DNA from: Labia minor | Taxonomy: Eukaryota > Arthropoda > Insecta > Dermaptera > Spongiphoridae | DNA: 64,000 bases | Direction of reading: 5' to 3' | Assembly: GCA_963082975.1 (NCBI GenBank) | Contig: OY720344.1 | Location: 35,704,033 to 35,768,032, forward strand | In this document: positions 32,834-45,174 of the stretch, one piece after another | Position numbering within the stretch: the first letter of the stretch is position 1 | How the letters are laid out: every line of letters begins with the position of its first letter | Notes under the pieces: model-generated | What the model was told of the DNA's origin: nothing | What the model saw: only the letters and a program-made list of their open reading frames with translations | Databases searched by the model: none | Made by a program: the position numbers and the translations under genes

Positions 32834-35398
32834 ATGGTTTTTTTACATATTAAAAAAGGCGATGAAAGCCAATTTCTTTATCAAGCAAATATCAATGATA
32901 AAATTGATAAACTAACTGATGATATTACAATAATCTATAATGGTCGACTCAAGGTATTGTTTTCCCTCATTGCAAACTATTGTTGTTTTAAAGAATCTAT
33001 TTTCTTTTTAGATTAGTCGTATTATTTATGAATTGGAAGAACTGGTTAAGTATGGTACATGTTTACCTCATGACATGCAAGGACTAACAGATGAACAGAT
33101 AGAAGAATTAAAATTAATAGATAAATGGGGTGATGAATGCATTCCTAGCGGGGGATTTACTTTTGAAAAAGATCCTATAGGTATGAAGTGGTTAATATTT
33201 GAAAATTCTAATACTTCTATAAAATAAAAATTACAAATAATCTTTTTTATTAGAAATCTTTATACAAGTTTTTTTTTTAAATATTAATTTATTTGATTGT
33301 TTCAGGTCGAAGAAATGGACATAGACCTAATGAAAAAATGCAAGAAGTTATTAATAAAACTATGACCGAAGCTAAAAATATGATATCAAAAAAACAGGTT
33401 CATTTATAAAAATAAAATACAAAAAATGCAATGGATTTAGTTATAGGACATAGAATATTTAGATGTAGGAGTTTGTTTTTTGCTCTATAATATATAAAAC
33501 ATATTTAGTCTCCCTAGCGGAATTGATCTGAAAAATCAATATAAAGCATTACTATTTTGTACAATTACAGATTGTCTTTAAGAAATAATTTTATTCAACA
33601 CATACACCGATAAATCTTTATACAAATTAAATTCATATTAATTCTTTGACTTATCTGACTTTCCCTTACTACTTATTTTCTTATTCACATATATTTAAAA
33701 TTGTGATTTTGAAATATTAAGGCTATTCATTATTTTTTTGATTTTAATTAATTTAAAAATCTATTGTTAATTATTTTTCTTCTTGTTTAGATTGAAATGG
33801 GAAAATATTTAACTCATAAAACAATTAATGATGCTCTCTCAATTCTCCGTGGTGCTATTATGATTGTCTATCCAATGGGTCTCCCACCACATGATCCTAT
33901 AAATCGAGAATTAGAAAATACTGAAGACCTTAGTGGAACTCAAGCCCAAAATGAAGTTATTGAATGTCAAGAATCACAATTGTGGTTTTGTGGAAAAGAA
34001 CTTTTACCCGAGAAAAAACTCAGTGATTATGCTGGTAATAATGATAAAACAAAACTAATATTAAAAATTCAAAAGAGAGGTCACGGAGTACCTGGTCGAG
34101 AACCAGTAATGACAGAGGATGAGAGAAAAGCTTGGATGTTACATGCTTATAGGTATATGCTTATAAATTTTCTGAATCTTAATCTTTTCTTTTTAATTTG
34201 AAAATCTATAAAATTAACCAGTTTGGAAGAAATTATATACCCTCCATTCGAAAAGAAACTGAACTTTTAAAAAAAATAGTACCACTAATGCCATCTGTTG
34301 TAATAGTTTACCCGTAGATGGCTTAGTCCCTCATTGACTACTGGTATAAATTTCATGACATTTGGATGCATACAACAAAAGTTATTGCGTTTCAAATGTC
34401 AGTGTGTTTTGTACATCGATCGAAGAATGAGTTTCAAATAAAGAGCTGCAATTGATTGTGAATATCGAGAAAACGGCAGTTGGATTCTTTTGCACGATAA
34501 TGCACCATCACATCGTTCGCGACTTGTAACTGAATTTTTGGTCAAAAATCACGTTATTCCTTTGCATCATTCGCCCTATTCACCAGATCTGGCTCTGTGT
34601 GACTTCTATCTGTTCCCTGAACTGCATTTGCGATGAAAGGAAAATGACACGCATCGATTGAAGCCATTGGGAAGGCGACGACCGACGTCCTAAAGACCAT
34701 TCCAATAAAGGACATGGAGAAGTCGTTTGACAACTTGTTGGATCGTGCAAATTTGTGTATCGATGCAGAAGGGGAATGATTAATAAAAATGATTTGTTCC
34801 AAAATGTACATTGGTTTTTTGTTTTTTTAAAAAGTTCGGTTTCTTTTGGAATGGAGGGTGTATTGAGCCTAATAATGATTGTTGATTATTTATATTCTTT
34901 TATGAATTATATTTTCTAAACTATGATATAAATGAATAAGAGTTTAAGATTGTTTTGTAGAAAACTTATTAAATCTATTTATCAATGCTCTTATAAATTG
35001 GTTTCTTTTAATATTTTGTTTCCATATACTGTTCTAATTAACTCGTTATTGGTACTTTTGGCAATCTAAACACTAATCAAATGACCAATTTTACTAGCTT
35101 TTTAACTTTTTAAATATTTTTTTCAAAAACGTTAAATTTTATTTAAATTTATTCAGATTTATTTTTAATATTATATGCATTAGTTATTTTTTCTTTATTT
35201 TTTCCTGAATCTAGAAATATGAAATCTATTTTTAATAATTCTAATTTTTAAAAACTTTATAATTCCAGGAGGCAAGAAGAACTTAAAAAGTTGGATAAAG
35301 AAGATTCAAATGATTATCTTAATTCCAGATGGGCCGATAGTAATGAATTGAAAAGACAGTTTCAAGGATTGAATAATATTTCATGGCGTCCCAAATAA
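32834..35398 (+). CDS. CFAP298: CFAP298 (Kurly), cilia and flagella protein
   Basis: Five exons, 32834-32953, 33012-33180, 33306-33397, 33791-34152 and 35269-35398, encode 290 residues, exactly the length I recall for the human protein. CFAP298 (C21orf59, DUF2870) is a cytoplasmic factor needed for dynein-arm assembly and cilia motility. Conserved blocks: MVFLHIKKGDESQFL at the start, MQGLTDEQIEELKL, RRNGHRPNEKM, GAIMIVYPMGLPPHDP, LSGTQAQNEVI, KKLSDYAGNNDKTKLI and RRQEELKKLD near the end. The phases match at all junctions. Intron 4 has been enlarged by a mariner insertion at 34240-34860. Confidence 0.97.
34240..34860 (+). mobile_element. Mariner element (CCCTCCATTC ends) in CFAP298 intron 4
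   Basis: Left end CCCTCCATTCGAAAAGAAAC and right end GTTTCTTTTGGAATGGAGGG-like sequence are inverted repeats beside TA. The plus strand at about 34450-34790 encodes a broken transposase C-terminal half with ENGSWILLHDNAPSHRSRLV, then HHSPYSPDLALCDFYLFPEL, followed by stops and frameshifts. The N-terminal half is missing. Confidence 0.85.
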
Positions 35399-36047
35399 AA
35401 TAAAATGTTTAGAAAAAATATTTATTAAAAGTTTCAAAATGATTATAAAATGATTGGAAACAATGACTTAAATAAAAATGTATCAATTTAAATAATATAA
35501 ATGAATAATTGCATTGAACATCTAATACATTTTTTTCATTCAATAAATTCAAAATAATAAAAATTAACTAATTAAAAAAATATTTTTTATAATCTATATA
35601 CAGAAATTAAATTTATCAGTACAAAATATGATGTTAATATTAAAAAAATATTTAATTTAAAATTAAATCATTTTTACAATTCTATAATAAATGAAATGAA
35701 ATTAATATTTATAATAAATTTGAAATAATACGAAAAAATCTCAATATACACTATTTATACATGTATATTATATATATATATAATATATATATATATATAT
35801 TATTTAAAAAGTATATTTTAACTATTAAATTATTAAATATATAAATTAAAAATCTCAATCACAATTTTATATCTTAAAATTAACAAATGATAGTTTAATT
35901 AAATATATAGGGTTTTGGACAATCACTAGGGGCACATACCCAGGAACTTTATTCAAATATATATAAATTAAAAATGATAAATTAATTCAAATTGAATAAA
36001 AACTAGTTACCTAACCGTCTAAATCGACGGCGGTCACATAGCCTTTG
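35399..36047. other. Convergent intergenic region, no feature
   Basis: AT-rich sequence between the 3' ends of CFAP298 and the PGC-1-like gene, with a long TA tract near 35766-35800. It presumably holds both polyadenylation sites. Nothing else was recognised. Confidence 0.5.
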
Positions 36048-39000
36048 TCAAAAATTGTTAGGGGTATCATTTTCTTTTGAGGTATATTTATTTGTTCGAG
36101 CTTTAGCTTGTTTCAGAAGATAATCAAATCCAGTAGGCGAAGTTTGTCGAGGGGGTGTCTCTTTAGGAGATAATTTACGCCTATGTGAGTATGAATTATA
36201 ATTATCTGAAGCCATTCCATCTAGAAAAAAAGTAATTTTATTAAGTTTTATTGTTTTTAAATTTTTTTTATATAATCAATATTTACCTAAATCAGCATAG
36301 CGTGTTCTACAAAACGCTCTTCGCCCTCCAAAGCATAAATCATATTTACGACATTCTGGGTAATAAGCTCCCCTTTCAACAGCAGAATATGCATCTTTTT
36401 TATATAAATAAGTAACAAATCCATAATTATCGCTAAAAAATGTTAAAATTTCTGTATATTATAAAATAAAATAAGTATTAAATAATAGATGGGAATAAAT
36501 AAATATAATATTTATTCAATCACCAATTGTAAATTATTTTAATTTCATAGGTATGAAAATTAAGGATATACGGATATAAGGAAATTTAATAAATTAAATC
36601 TTACCCATGCTCTCGAAAATGTATACTGATATCAACAATAGGTCCAAAAATTTCAAATTGAGATCGAAGTTGAGCTTTAGTAATACCCTCCTCTAAACGA
36701 CCTACGTATACTACCCGTCTTTCTTCTATTTGCCGTTGTTTTTCCCTTCGATCAAGAGGTTGGAAGGGTGCTGATGTTGGAGGGCGAATATTTTGTCTAT
36801 ATATCCAACTAGGGGAAGATCTACCTCCAGATCTTGATCTTGATCTTGATCTAATTAATATAATTATTAAAAGTATTTGTTAATTTTATTGAAACACCTT
36901 TGAAAATGTATTATATAATTAACTATAAAAGTAGAATAAATAAGTCCACCTGCTAAATGATCTTGAACGATATCTATTTCTTCGACATCGGCTTCTACTT
37001 CTACTCCTGCTTCTGCTCTTACTCCTGCTCCTGCTCTTACTCCTGCTCCTGCTCCTACTCCTACTTCTACTTCTACTCATACTGTGATTTTTATTTCGAT
37101 ATTTATATTTTGATCTTCGGCTTCGCGAATGAGATCTTGAACGAGATCTTGAGCGAGATGATTTTGATTTAGATCTTGAATATCTATTAAAAAAAAAAGA
37201 ATTTAAAAAAATATATTATTTTATTTTTTTTTAAATTATAAATAAATACTACTATATTAAAATTGGGCAACTGCTCTCTCTCTTAATTTTTGTTTATGAT
37301 TTTCTTAAAGCGGTTTTAAAGACCAATTAAATTTAACGTAAATTTAATGTATATCTGGATATCAGTATGGGAAACTATAACATTTGCAGCCGATAAAAGT
37401 ATTATAAAAAAGATTAAGATCTGGATTGATGAAAGTAACGAAAGGATATGTGAGGAAAGGCGCAAGTCAAAGAATGAATGATTAAGTGAATATTATACAG
37501 AGAGGAGAGAGAGAGATTCTATCAGAAAAGAAAACAACAATAAATGAATTAACCAATCAGAAAACTATGAAAATCAAAATAGGTAATTTAAATAGCCTTA
37601 TATAGATACCATAATTTTTTTATGGAAATAGAACATTCCTAATTAGAAGTTTACAAGTTAAGTTACAGTGTTATGTATATAGAATATTCATTCAATAGTT
37701 CTTCTTCAAATGATATGAAGTAAATCTTTTAAATGTAAGGGAACTTTATAAATATATATGGCCCATATAAAACTGAAAAAGTTAAAAGTTTTTGAAACTG
37801 CATTCAAGCAAAAAGGAGAAATACTTTTACAATTATGGAAAACATCGAAAAATAAAGATATGAATGATTTCTACTATTCATAATGCCGAAATAGTTGATA
37901 CCGGAAAAATTTGTAAAAAAAACAAATCGCTTAATACAAAACCCCTAATTTATAATTGACTACAATCATCAAATGAAAGGAGTGGATCTAGCTGATCAAT
38001 ATCTCAGCTATTATCCTATATATAGAAAAACTATAAAATGTTCAAAAAAAGTAGTATTATACTGAAATTGTGACTTATTTAATGGGTTGAGAATTTACGA
38101 ACATTTAAATATGAATTGTACTAACTTGAAGTTTCATGATTTCCTACTCCAGTTATCTGAAGCTTGAATTCAGGGTAATTTACCAGATACTGAATAAAAT
38201 GTAATGGAAGCTATCTAAATGAGACTATTTAAATTACAGATTTTGATTTTCATAGTTTTCTGATTGGTTAATTCATTTATTTTAAATAAAGTGTAAGCTT
38301 CATATAAACATGTGCTTATTATTTGCCGATTACACTCAAAATCAACTAAATAAATAGCGAATGTGAACCCTTAGAAAGTTATGCATTCAAAAAGTTAAAG
38401 AAAATAATTTTTAAATAAGTTGACCTGTGGCCAGGCGCAGAACCGACTGACGGTTTGAAATAAATTAATTTCCAGGTTCAGAAACAATTTCAATTAATTT
38501 AAATGTATCTATTAATAAATAAATTAATAAATGTATCTATATTAATAAAAACAGATATTTATGTTATATCAACATCAATATTTTTAATTTTATTTTATTT
38601 ATAATATATAAGTAGGAGCTGGCTGTGACGTCATATAATTTTAAATTAAGAAACTAATGAAGATAATTTTTCCCGAGGATAAAACCAATACAAAGTACAT
38701 GATTCGTGGAGATATGTAAAAAATATCTTCATGTGAAATTTGGTGTGAAAATAACCCTTCCCTTACTATCGAGGGTCAGTAAAAATAAAAATTGAATACA
38801 ACCTTGAAGATGAATTGGAACTTCTACTTGAACGTGATGAACATGAAGATCGAGATCTAGATTTTCTTTTAATACTAAAAAAAAGGAATATTTAAATTCA
38901 ATATTAATGCTTTAAAATAAAAAAAAACTTACTGAGGACGTTTCTTGGGATGGTAATTTTCTAAGGAGGAATTTGAATTACTACTATCTCGTCTAGCTCG

Positions 39001-42000
39001 ATAATTCCTCTTTCGATGGTTATTTCTAAAAATGATAAAGGTATTTGATCTTTTAAACTAAATTGTAATTTTTAATTACTAATTTTTATATCTTTAAAAT
39101 TAAATCAAGTTAATTATATTAAATTAAGAAATTATAGAAAAGTATATTAAAACTTACTTGGTTAATGCTTGATCCACAGTTTGTGAATCTTGTTTAGGTG
39201 TTTTATTATCTTTTATATTTTCTTTAGAAGTTTCTGTTGTACTAATATTTACAATTTCTTTAGGAATATTACTTTCACAATGCTTTAAGGTCAATTCAAG
39301 ATTTTTTCTATTTCGATATTCTTCTAAATTTAATTTACGTTTGTGAGTTTCATCTTTATCATCAAATTTTTTTTCTATTGGAATTGATAGGCCTGTATCA
39401 ACGACTACAGTTGTCTTAGTAGGTGTAGAAATTGAAATAGATTTGTTAATTGATCCTGCTATTGTTTTTGGTTGCGTTCGTTTTAAAACTGAGACAAGAC
39501 CAGAAGGTTTTGTAACCACAACGGTTGTAAGATGTGAAGAAGCTACCAGAGAAATTGCTACTTGTTGAATAATATCTTCAGAAGCATCACTTACATCCCC
39601 AGATTCAAGCCCGCTCACTTCTGCTGATTCAAACCCACTATCTTTACTTAGCGTATTTACATTAGAATTATTATTATATTCCGAAAGAACGTTTTTAAAA
39701 ATGGGTTGGGGTTTAATTATGTATTGTTCTGGAGGACGTGAACAATAGGCGTGATCTAAATGGACGGAAATTTCCTGAGGTGTAATAGCCTTAATCTACA
39801 AAAAATTATTTATAATTAAAAATTAAATAATTGAATAAATAAAAATAAAAAACTTACAGGAATGTGTTTGTAGTTATTTGAATTATCTATATTAGGTCGT
39901 TGTGGTTGTAAGGGAAGACTTTTTGAAGTATTTATTTTAGGTTTTGGATTTGTTTGTTTCAACCGCTGATTAGCTTCGTAATTTATTTTAAAGTTTTGAT
40001 CCAAAGCTACATCAAATGAATGTGGTGTCAATGTTTGTTGCTCGTTGGACTTTTTTATATCAACAGAAATTTGTTTTCCTTCCTCTTTCCTTTTGCTTTG
40101 TTTAATTTGTTGGTTTGGTTGTTGTTTAATTTGTTGGTTTGCTTGTAATTTAATTTGTTGATTTCCTTCTAGTTTTATTTGTCGATTTGCTTGTAAAATT
40201 TGTTGATTCCCCTGTTGTTTTATTTGTTGATTTTCTTGCTTAATTTGTTGATTTATAAGATGTTTATTTTTTTTATTCTCTTGTAATTGTATTTGTCGAT
40301 TTTCTTGCATAATTTGTTGATTTCCCTGTTGTTTTATTTGTCGATGTGCTTGCAAAATTTGTTGATTCCCATGTGGTTTTATTTGTCGATTTGTTTGCAA
40401 AATTTGTTGATTCCCATGTGGTTTTATTTGTCGATTTGTTTGCAAAATTTGTTGATTTCCATTTTGTTTTATTTGTCGATTTGTTTGCAAAATTTGTTGA
40501 TTTCCATTTTGTTTTATTTGCTGATTTGTTTGCAAAATTTGTTGATTTCCATTTTGTTTTATTTGTCGATTTGTTTGCAAAATTTGTTGATTTCCATTTT
40601 GTTTTATTTTCCGACTTGTTTGCAAAATTTGTTGATTCCCATTTTGTTTTATTTGTCGATTTGTTTCTAAAATTTGTTGATTCCCATTTTGTTTTATTTG
40701 TCGATTTGCTTCTAAAATTGATTGATTCCCATTTTGTTTTATTTGTCGATTTGCTTCTAAAATTGATTGATTCCCATTTTGTTTTATTTGTCGATTTGCT
40801 TGCAAAATTGATTGATTCCCATTTTGTTTTATTTGTCGATTTGCTTCCAAAATTGATTGATTCCCATTTTGTTTTATTTGTCGATTTGCTTGCAAAATTG
40901 ATTGATTCCCATTTTGTTTTATTTGTCGATTTGCTTCCAAAATTGATTGATTCCCATTTTGTTTTATTTGTCGATTTGCTTGCAAAATTGATTGATTCCC
41001 ATTTTGTTTTATTTGTCGATCTGCTTGCAAAATTGATTGATTCCCATTTTGTTTTATTTGTCGATCTGCTTGCAAAATTGATTGATTCCCATTTTGTTTT
41101 ATTTGTCGATTTGCTTGCAAAATTGATTGATTCCCTTTTTGTTTTATTTGCCGATTTGCGTGCAAAATTTGTTGATTTCCCTGTTTTATTTGTCTATTTG
41201 CTTGTTGTTGTAATTGTTCTTTAGTTTGCACAATATTTGATTGTATTACTTGCTGATTTGGAGAATTACTTTGCTTGTTTAGTGTTTTCGATTGATGTTT
41301 AGAATTTGAAATCTCTTTTTGTTTAGCGTGTTTAGCTTTTTCTTTTTTTTGGAGAATTTGCTGATGTTTTTGTTTTTTAACTTCTTGAGTTTGAATATTA
41401 CGCTTATTGACTTGTTTCTTTGATTGATTACAATGTTGAACAGATTGGTGAATATCTTGCTGATTTTCGTTTTTTGAAGTATTTATATTTTGTGCTTCGT
41501 TTTTTATCGAGGTTAATGAGTTATCCGAATTTCTATTCTGAATAACATATGTTTGTGTTATAGGATCGCACTTTATTTTTATTGGAATAACCTTATTAAT
41601 TTTTTCAGTAGCTTCAAATTGTTCTAATAAAGTAGTTACATCACCCGCTTCAAGCACTGAAATTTTTTTTTAAACAATTAGAATTTTTATTCAATTATTC
41701 AAAAATGAATCTTAAAAATAAAAATGACTTAAGTCATTCAAATAAAATGTCTTCGTATTTTTTATATTAAATTATATTTTTACCAATGTCTATATAATTT
41801 ATTATTCTTAAGGTGAAAGTAATTGAAAGTTAGGTGAACATATAATTATCATATTTTCAAAATTTTTATGTTAATACAAAAATAATAATAATAATAATAG
41901 AAATAGTGTAAATTTTATTAAATTAAATTACCTGTTATCGTTGAATCACTGACTGTTTCAATATCAATATCTTCTTCTTTAATATCTTCCTTAACTAATA

Positions 42001-45000
42001 TCACAGATTCAGGTTCAGGTTCAGAAACCACTTCCTTAATTTCTTCAGATTCTAATTCATAAATTTCAGATTCGTTTGGAATGTTTAAAGAATCTATAAA
42101 GTTTAAGTCAACCTGTTCTTCAAGAAAATCAATAGAAATTTCCTCTTCCGAAAAATTCACTCCTAAGATATCAGAGGCCTTTCAAAATACAAAAGAAATT
42201 AAAATTAAATAGGGTCATTCTATAATTTTAACATGGTATAAAAGATTATTCATTTTACATCTATTTCATTTTGATTATCCGAGGGGATTCTAAAATCATC
42301 TCCTATTCTGTTTAATCTATTAAATGAGTCGAAGCCTATATTTAGTCCTAATGATAAATCTTCATTTTGACTGAAATAAATAAAGAAACAAAGATGATTA
42401 TTAAACAATGAATATTTGTATTTCAAATGCATATATTATATAAATGAGATTTTTAAAATACAACAGTAACAAATTTCAAATTTGTTCTTTGCATTACTAT
42501 AATCATAGAATATCAATATATAATAATATTTCTAGTTAATTTCTTTTTATTAAAAATTGATATTCACAAAGGGTAGTCTTGACATTATGTTGTCAAGATT
42601 TAAAAATAAATTTTGAGTAATCAATTTAAATAAATTTAATTAAATCTCGTGTTAATTATAAATTGTGTAAAATCAAATTGGATTACTTTTTTAAAGTGTT
42701 AAATAAAAAATATCTAAATTTTCTACTAATTATTATACTTATATTGATTTATTCTATTTATTTATTTCCATTTAAGTATAATTTTCTCGAAATACGAGGT
42801 TTGTTCTAAAGAAAAGGTGAATTTTGAATTATTTCGAAAAGTATTTATTTCTTTATCAATATCCATTTTGTCCCCTTCAAAATAATTCCCCTCAGATATA
42901 ATGCACTTATGCCAGTGCTTCTTCCAATCGTCGAAGCACTTCTGAAATGTGCTCTTCGGTATGGCCATCTTCGATTCCGACTTTATTCCATCAATTGTGG
43001 CAAAACGCTTTCCTTTCATTGGTCTCTTCAGTTTTAGGAAAAAAATAAAAAAAAGGGAGCCAAATCTGGTGAATACGGTGGTTGAGGCATGGTTACGGTG
43101 TTGTTTTTGGCCAAAAAATCACGAACAAGCAATGATATGTGAGCTGGTGTATTATCCATGATTTGATTTTTCACAATTACGATCGTTTGAGCCGTATTGC
43201 TTCACGTTGCATAGCTTCCTTGTAGTATTCCTTATTAACAGAACTACCTGTCGGAAAGAACTCATGATGTACCACGCCATTGTAATCGAAGAAAACAGTG
43301 AGCAAAACCTTCACATTTGATCGAACTTGGTGTTCTTTTTTTGGTCTTGGCTCACATTTTTTTGAGACAAAGTAGGCTCGCCGAATGCCAGTCAACATTT
43401 TGGAGCACTTTATTCCTTTTTTACGCAAAATTTAATACAGATTCTTTAAAAAATCGAAGAACACAAAAACGTGACTAACTTTTTCAGTTATCAAAAACAA
43501 TCTACTAATCCAAAATGGCTGATAATGTCAACATATGAGAAACATATGTGTAACAACATAATAAAAAGAGATTTCGATATTCGAATGTACACAGCCCAAG
43601 AAAATTCAAAATTTACCTTTTCTTTTAAACAGTCTACGTACTATGAAAGTTATATATGAATATAGAATAAGTATAGAAATTAGGCCAAAGATTTTGTTTT
43701 AGTAAACTTATTTATACGTTTTAGATGTTTCCGATTTTTCCAAAATAAGATATTTAACAATACGACACGACTGTCGACCTTGCATGCACACAGAGATTTG
43801 GTTCTAAGGGATGGATTTAAGGATTTTTATCAAAATCCTTTTTGCTCTCTGGATCTAAGGTCAGATTGCTAATCTTTTATGAGGGATTATATAAAGGGTG
43901 TCCCAAAATTAACGCAAGATTTGAATTAAATAGAAAACACAGTTTTTAGTCTTTTGATTGTAATTTTTTTAATGATTCATAAAGTACATAGGATAGGGTT
44001 ATTTATGGAATAACAACAGAGTACACGACCTGGAAACACTTCAATTACTGCATGAGACATTTCCAGGTCGTGTACTCTCTCGTTTCGGTGATCAGAATTG
44101 GCCCCCTAGATCGTGTGATTTAACACCATTAGATTTCTTTTTATGGGGATATCTAAAATCACAGGTCTACGTCAATAAGCCCACAACTACGCGTGCATTA
44201 AAGGAGGAGATTCAACGTTGCATCAACGAAATTCAGCCACATTTATGCAGAACGGTCATGGAAAATTTCGACAAACGGGTGCGTATGTGTATGCAAAGCC
44301 GCGGAGGCCATTTGCCCGATGTGTTATTCCATAAATAAACCTATCTTATGTACTTTATGAATCATTAAAAAAATTACAATCAAAAGACTAAAAACTGTGT
44401 TTTCTATTTAATTCAAATCTTGCGTTAATTTTGGGACACCCTTTATATCTACCTAATAAAGAGATTTGTAGGCCCTTTAGGACTTATAGAGAGAGGGAAT
44501 AATAGGCTTTAATGAAAAAAATAATTAAAAAATTAAAATTAATCATTAAACAAAACGTTAATGTTTACAATTTTTATTTACTTTCACATAGTTTTCATGT
44601 AAATTCCTTTTAATTCAATAAATAATAAATAAATTTATCCCGCTATTATGCTTTTCATGATCTAGTGGCATATTGAGCTACACAAAAGTATTGTAAAAAA
44701 AATGTACCCTGACCGCTGCTTTAATTTATTTATTATTACTTTGTAATGCATAGAAATAAATATATAAAATATGAAGGGAAAAAAACTTTTTTTATATGCA
44801 AATGTGAATCTATTTTTGATCGAGATTTTCAAGGGATATTCGAATAACCAAGTATTTATTTTGTTTATAGCTAAAACAATTTATTTCTAATATTAATTAA
44901 TTAGAAAGATTTCTAAAAAGTACAATATATTAGGCTTGGGCATATATATAAATGTAAATAATAAATGTTACCTCTGGAAGTAGGGCCAATCAAGTGCCGG

Positions 45001-45174
45001 CAGGTTTTCAGTCAGTGAGTTCAAAATATGGAAATCTTCATCCTGTAATATATTTTAATTAAAGTTAATTTTATATTTCTTAAGGTGTAAATAATTGAAA
45101 AAATGAATTAAACATACATTTAAGAGAGGCCTCACTAAGTTTTCATCATGTATATTGAAATGTTTATTTTCCAT
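36048..45174 (-). CDS. PGC-1/spargel-family transcription coactivator with Q/N-rich repeats
   Basis: Twelve exons in coding order: 45174-45118, 45042-44972, 42370-42259, 42178-41932, 41656-39858, 39795-39158, 39025-38933, 38874-38803, 37183-36950, 36850-36605, 36432-36287 and 36220-36048. All phases agree, giving about 1295 residues. PGC-1 proteins recruit chromatin and RNA-processing factors to activate mitochondrial and metabolic genes. The acidic N-terminus (residues 1-165) precedes a LLEQFE motif and then an array of 15-residue repeats (about 312-659). A DHAY motif at about 776-779 fits the HCF-1-binding pattern (D/E)HxY. An arginine/serine domain covers about 1010-1115. The RRM has VVYVGRL and DNYGFVTY, followed by the family hallmark YDLCFGGRRAFCRTRYADLD. 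The C-terminus is FDYLLKQAKAR. I saw no canonical LxxLL motif. Drosophila spargel is the closest named relative. Confidence 0.88.
37553..38267 (+). mobile_element. piggyBac-type transposon remnant, 715 bp
   Basis: The ends CCAATCAGAAAACTATGAAA and their complement are nearly perfect inverted repeats of over 40 bases, each flanked by TTAA (37549-37552 and 38268-38271). The plus strand at about 37950-38070 encodes YNHQMKGVDLADQYLSYYP and RKTIKCSKKVV, a piggyBac transposase signature (compare GGVD-x-x-DQ). Stops interrupt the frame and most of the gene is missing. The element is in the PGC-1 intron between exons 9 and 8. The inverted similarity runs about 12 bases past TTAA. Confidence 0.8.
38415..38516. 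repeat. Short dispersed repeat (family D), copy 1
   Basis: About 100 bases are shared with 52824-52925: AAGTTGACCTGTGGCCAGG, CCGAC-GACGGTTTGAAATAA, TTAATTTCCAG, CAGAAACAATTT and TATCTATTAAT. Both copies lie in introns (PGC-1 and rolling-stone-like genes). No coding capacity is seen. Confidence 0.8.
38688..38775. repeat. Fragment related to the nested element at 8813-9654
   Basis: Shares CATGATTCGTGGAGATATGTA, GTGAAATTTGGTGTGAAAA and CTTACTATCG with 9100-9190. It is short and without termini of its own. Confidence 0.65.
40165..41205 (-). repeat. 45-bp tandem repeat encoding 15-residue Q/N-rich units
   Basis: About twenty in-frame units of 45 bases lie within exon 5 of the PGC-1-like gene. 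The consensus unit is NRQIKQNGNQSILQA. Units 2-11 (about 41165-40715) are almost identical, alternating LQA and LEA; later ones have GNQQILQT, and the edges decay into looser Q/N/K repeats. The period is a multiple of three, so copy changes keep the frame open. The opposite strand is also free of stops across 40346-41224, a by-product of the repeat. Confidence 0.95.
42795..43638 (-). mobile_element. Mariner remnant (CGAGGT ends) in PGC-1 intron 2
   Basis: The ends share AAAGAAAAGGT-AATTTTGAATT in inverted orientation, next to TA. The minus strand at 43428-43177 encodes a mid-transposase piece (KVLLTVFFDYNGVVHHEFFP) and at 43019-42762 the C-terminal piece (FDDWKKHWHKCIISEGNYFEG). The N-terminal DNA-binding region is missing. 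It is on the same strand as the host gene. Confidence 0.8.
43894..44446 (+). mobile_element. Tc1/mariner-like element with about 120-bp inverted ends, rearranged
   Basis: Each end starts AAGGGTGTCCCAAAATTAAC and is nearly identical to the other for about 120 bases (43894-44015 and 44322-44444), next to TATA. The plus strand 44052-44336 encodes a transposase C-terminus with FPGRVLSRFGDQNWPPRSCD, LTPLDFFLWGYLKSQVYV and SRGGHLPDVLFHK, the type common in arthropod genomes. A second 19-bp perfect inverted repeat lies at 44018-44036 and 44060-44078, so the left half is an inverted duplicate of right-hand sequence. Confidence 0.85.

Noticed and set aside
36957..37172. Serine/tyrosine/cysteine-rich plus-strand frame
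   Set aside because: Antisense shadow of the arginine/serine domain exon of the PGC-1-like gene.
40346..41224. A 292-residue open frame on the plus strand, rich in AKFVDSHVVLFVDLF-like repeats
   Set aside because: It is the antisense shadow of the 45-bp tandem array in the PGC-1-like exon; a period divisible by three keeps the reverse strand open too.
43471..43659. Plus-strand 62-residue frame
   Set aside because: It overlaps the terminal repeat region of a mariner relic and is not coding.
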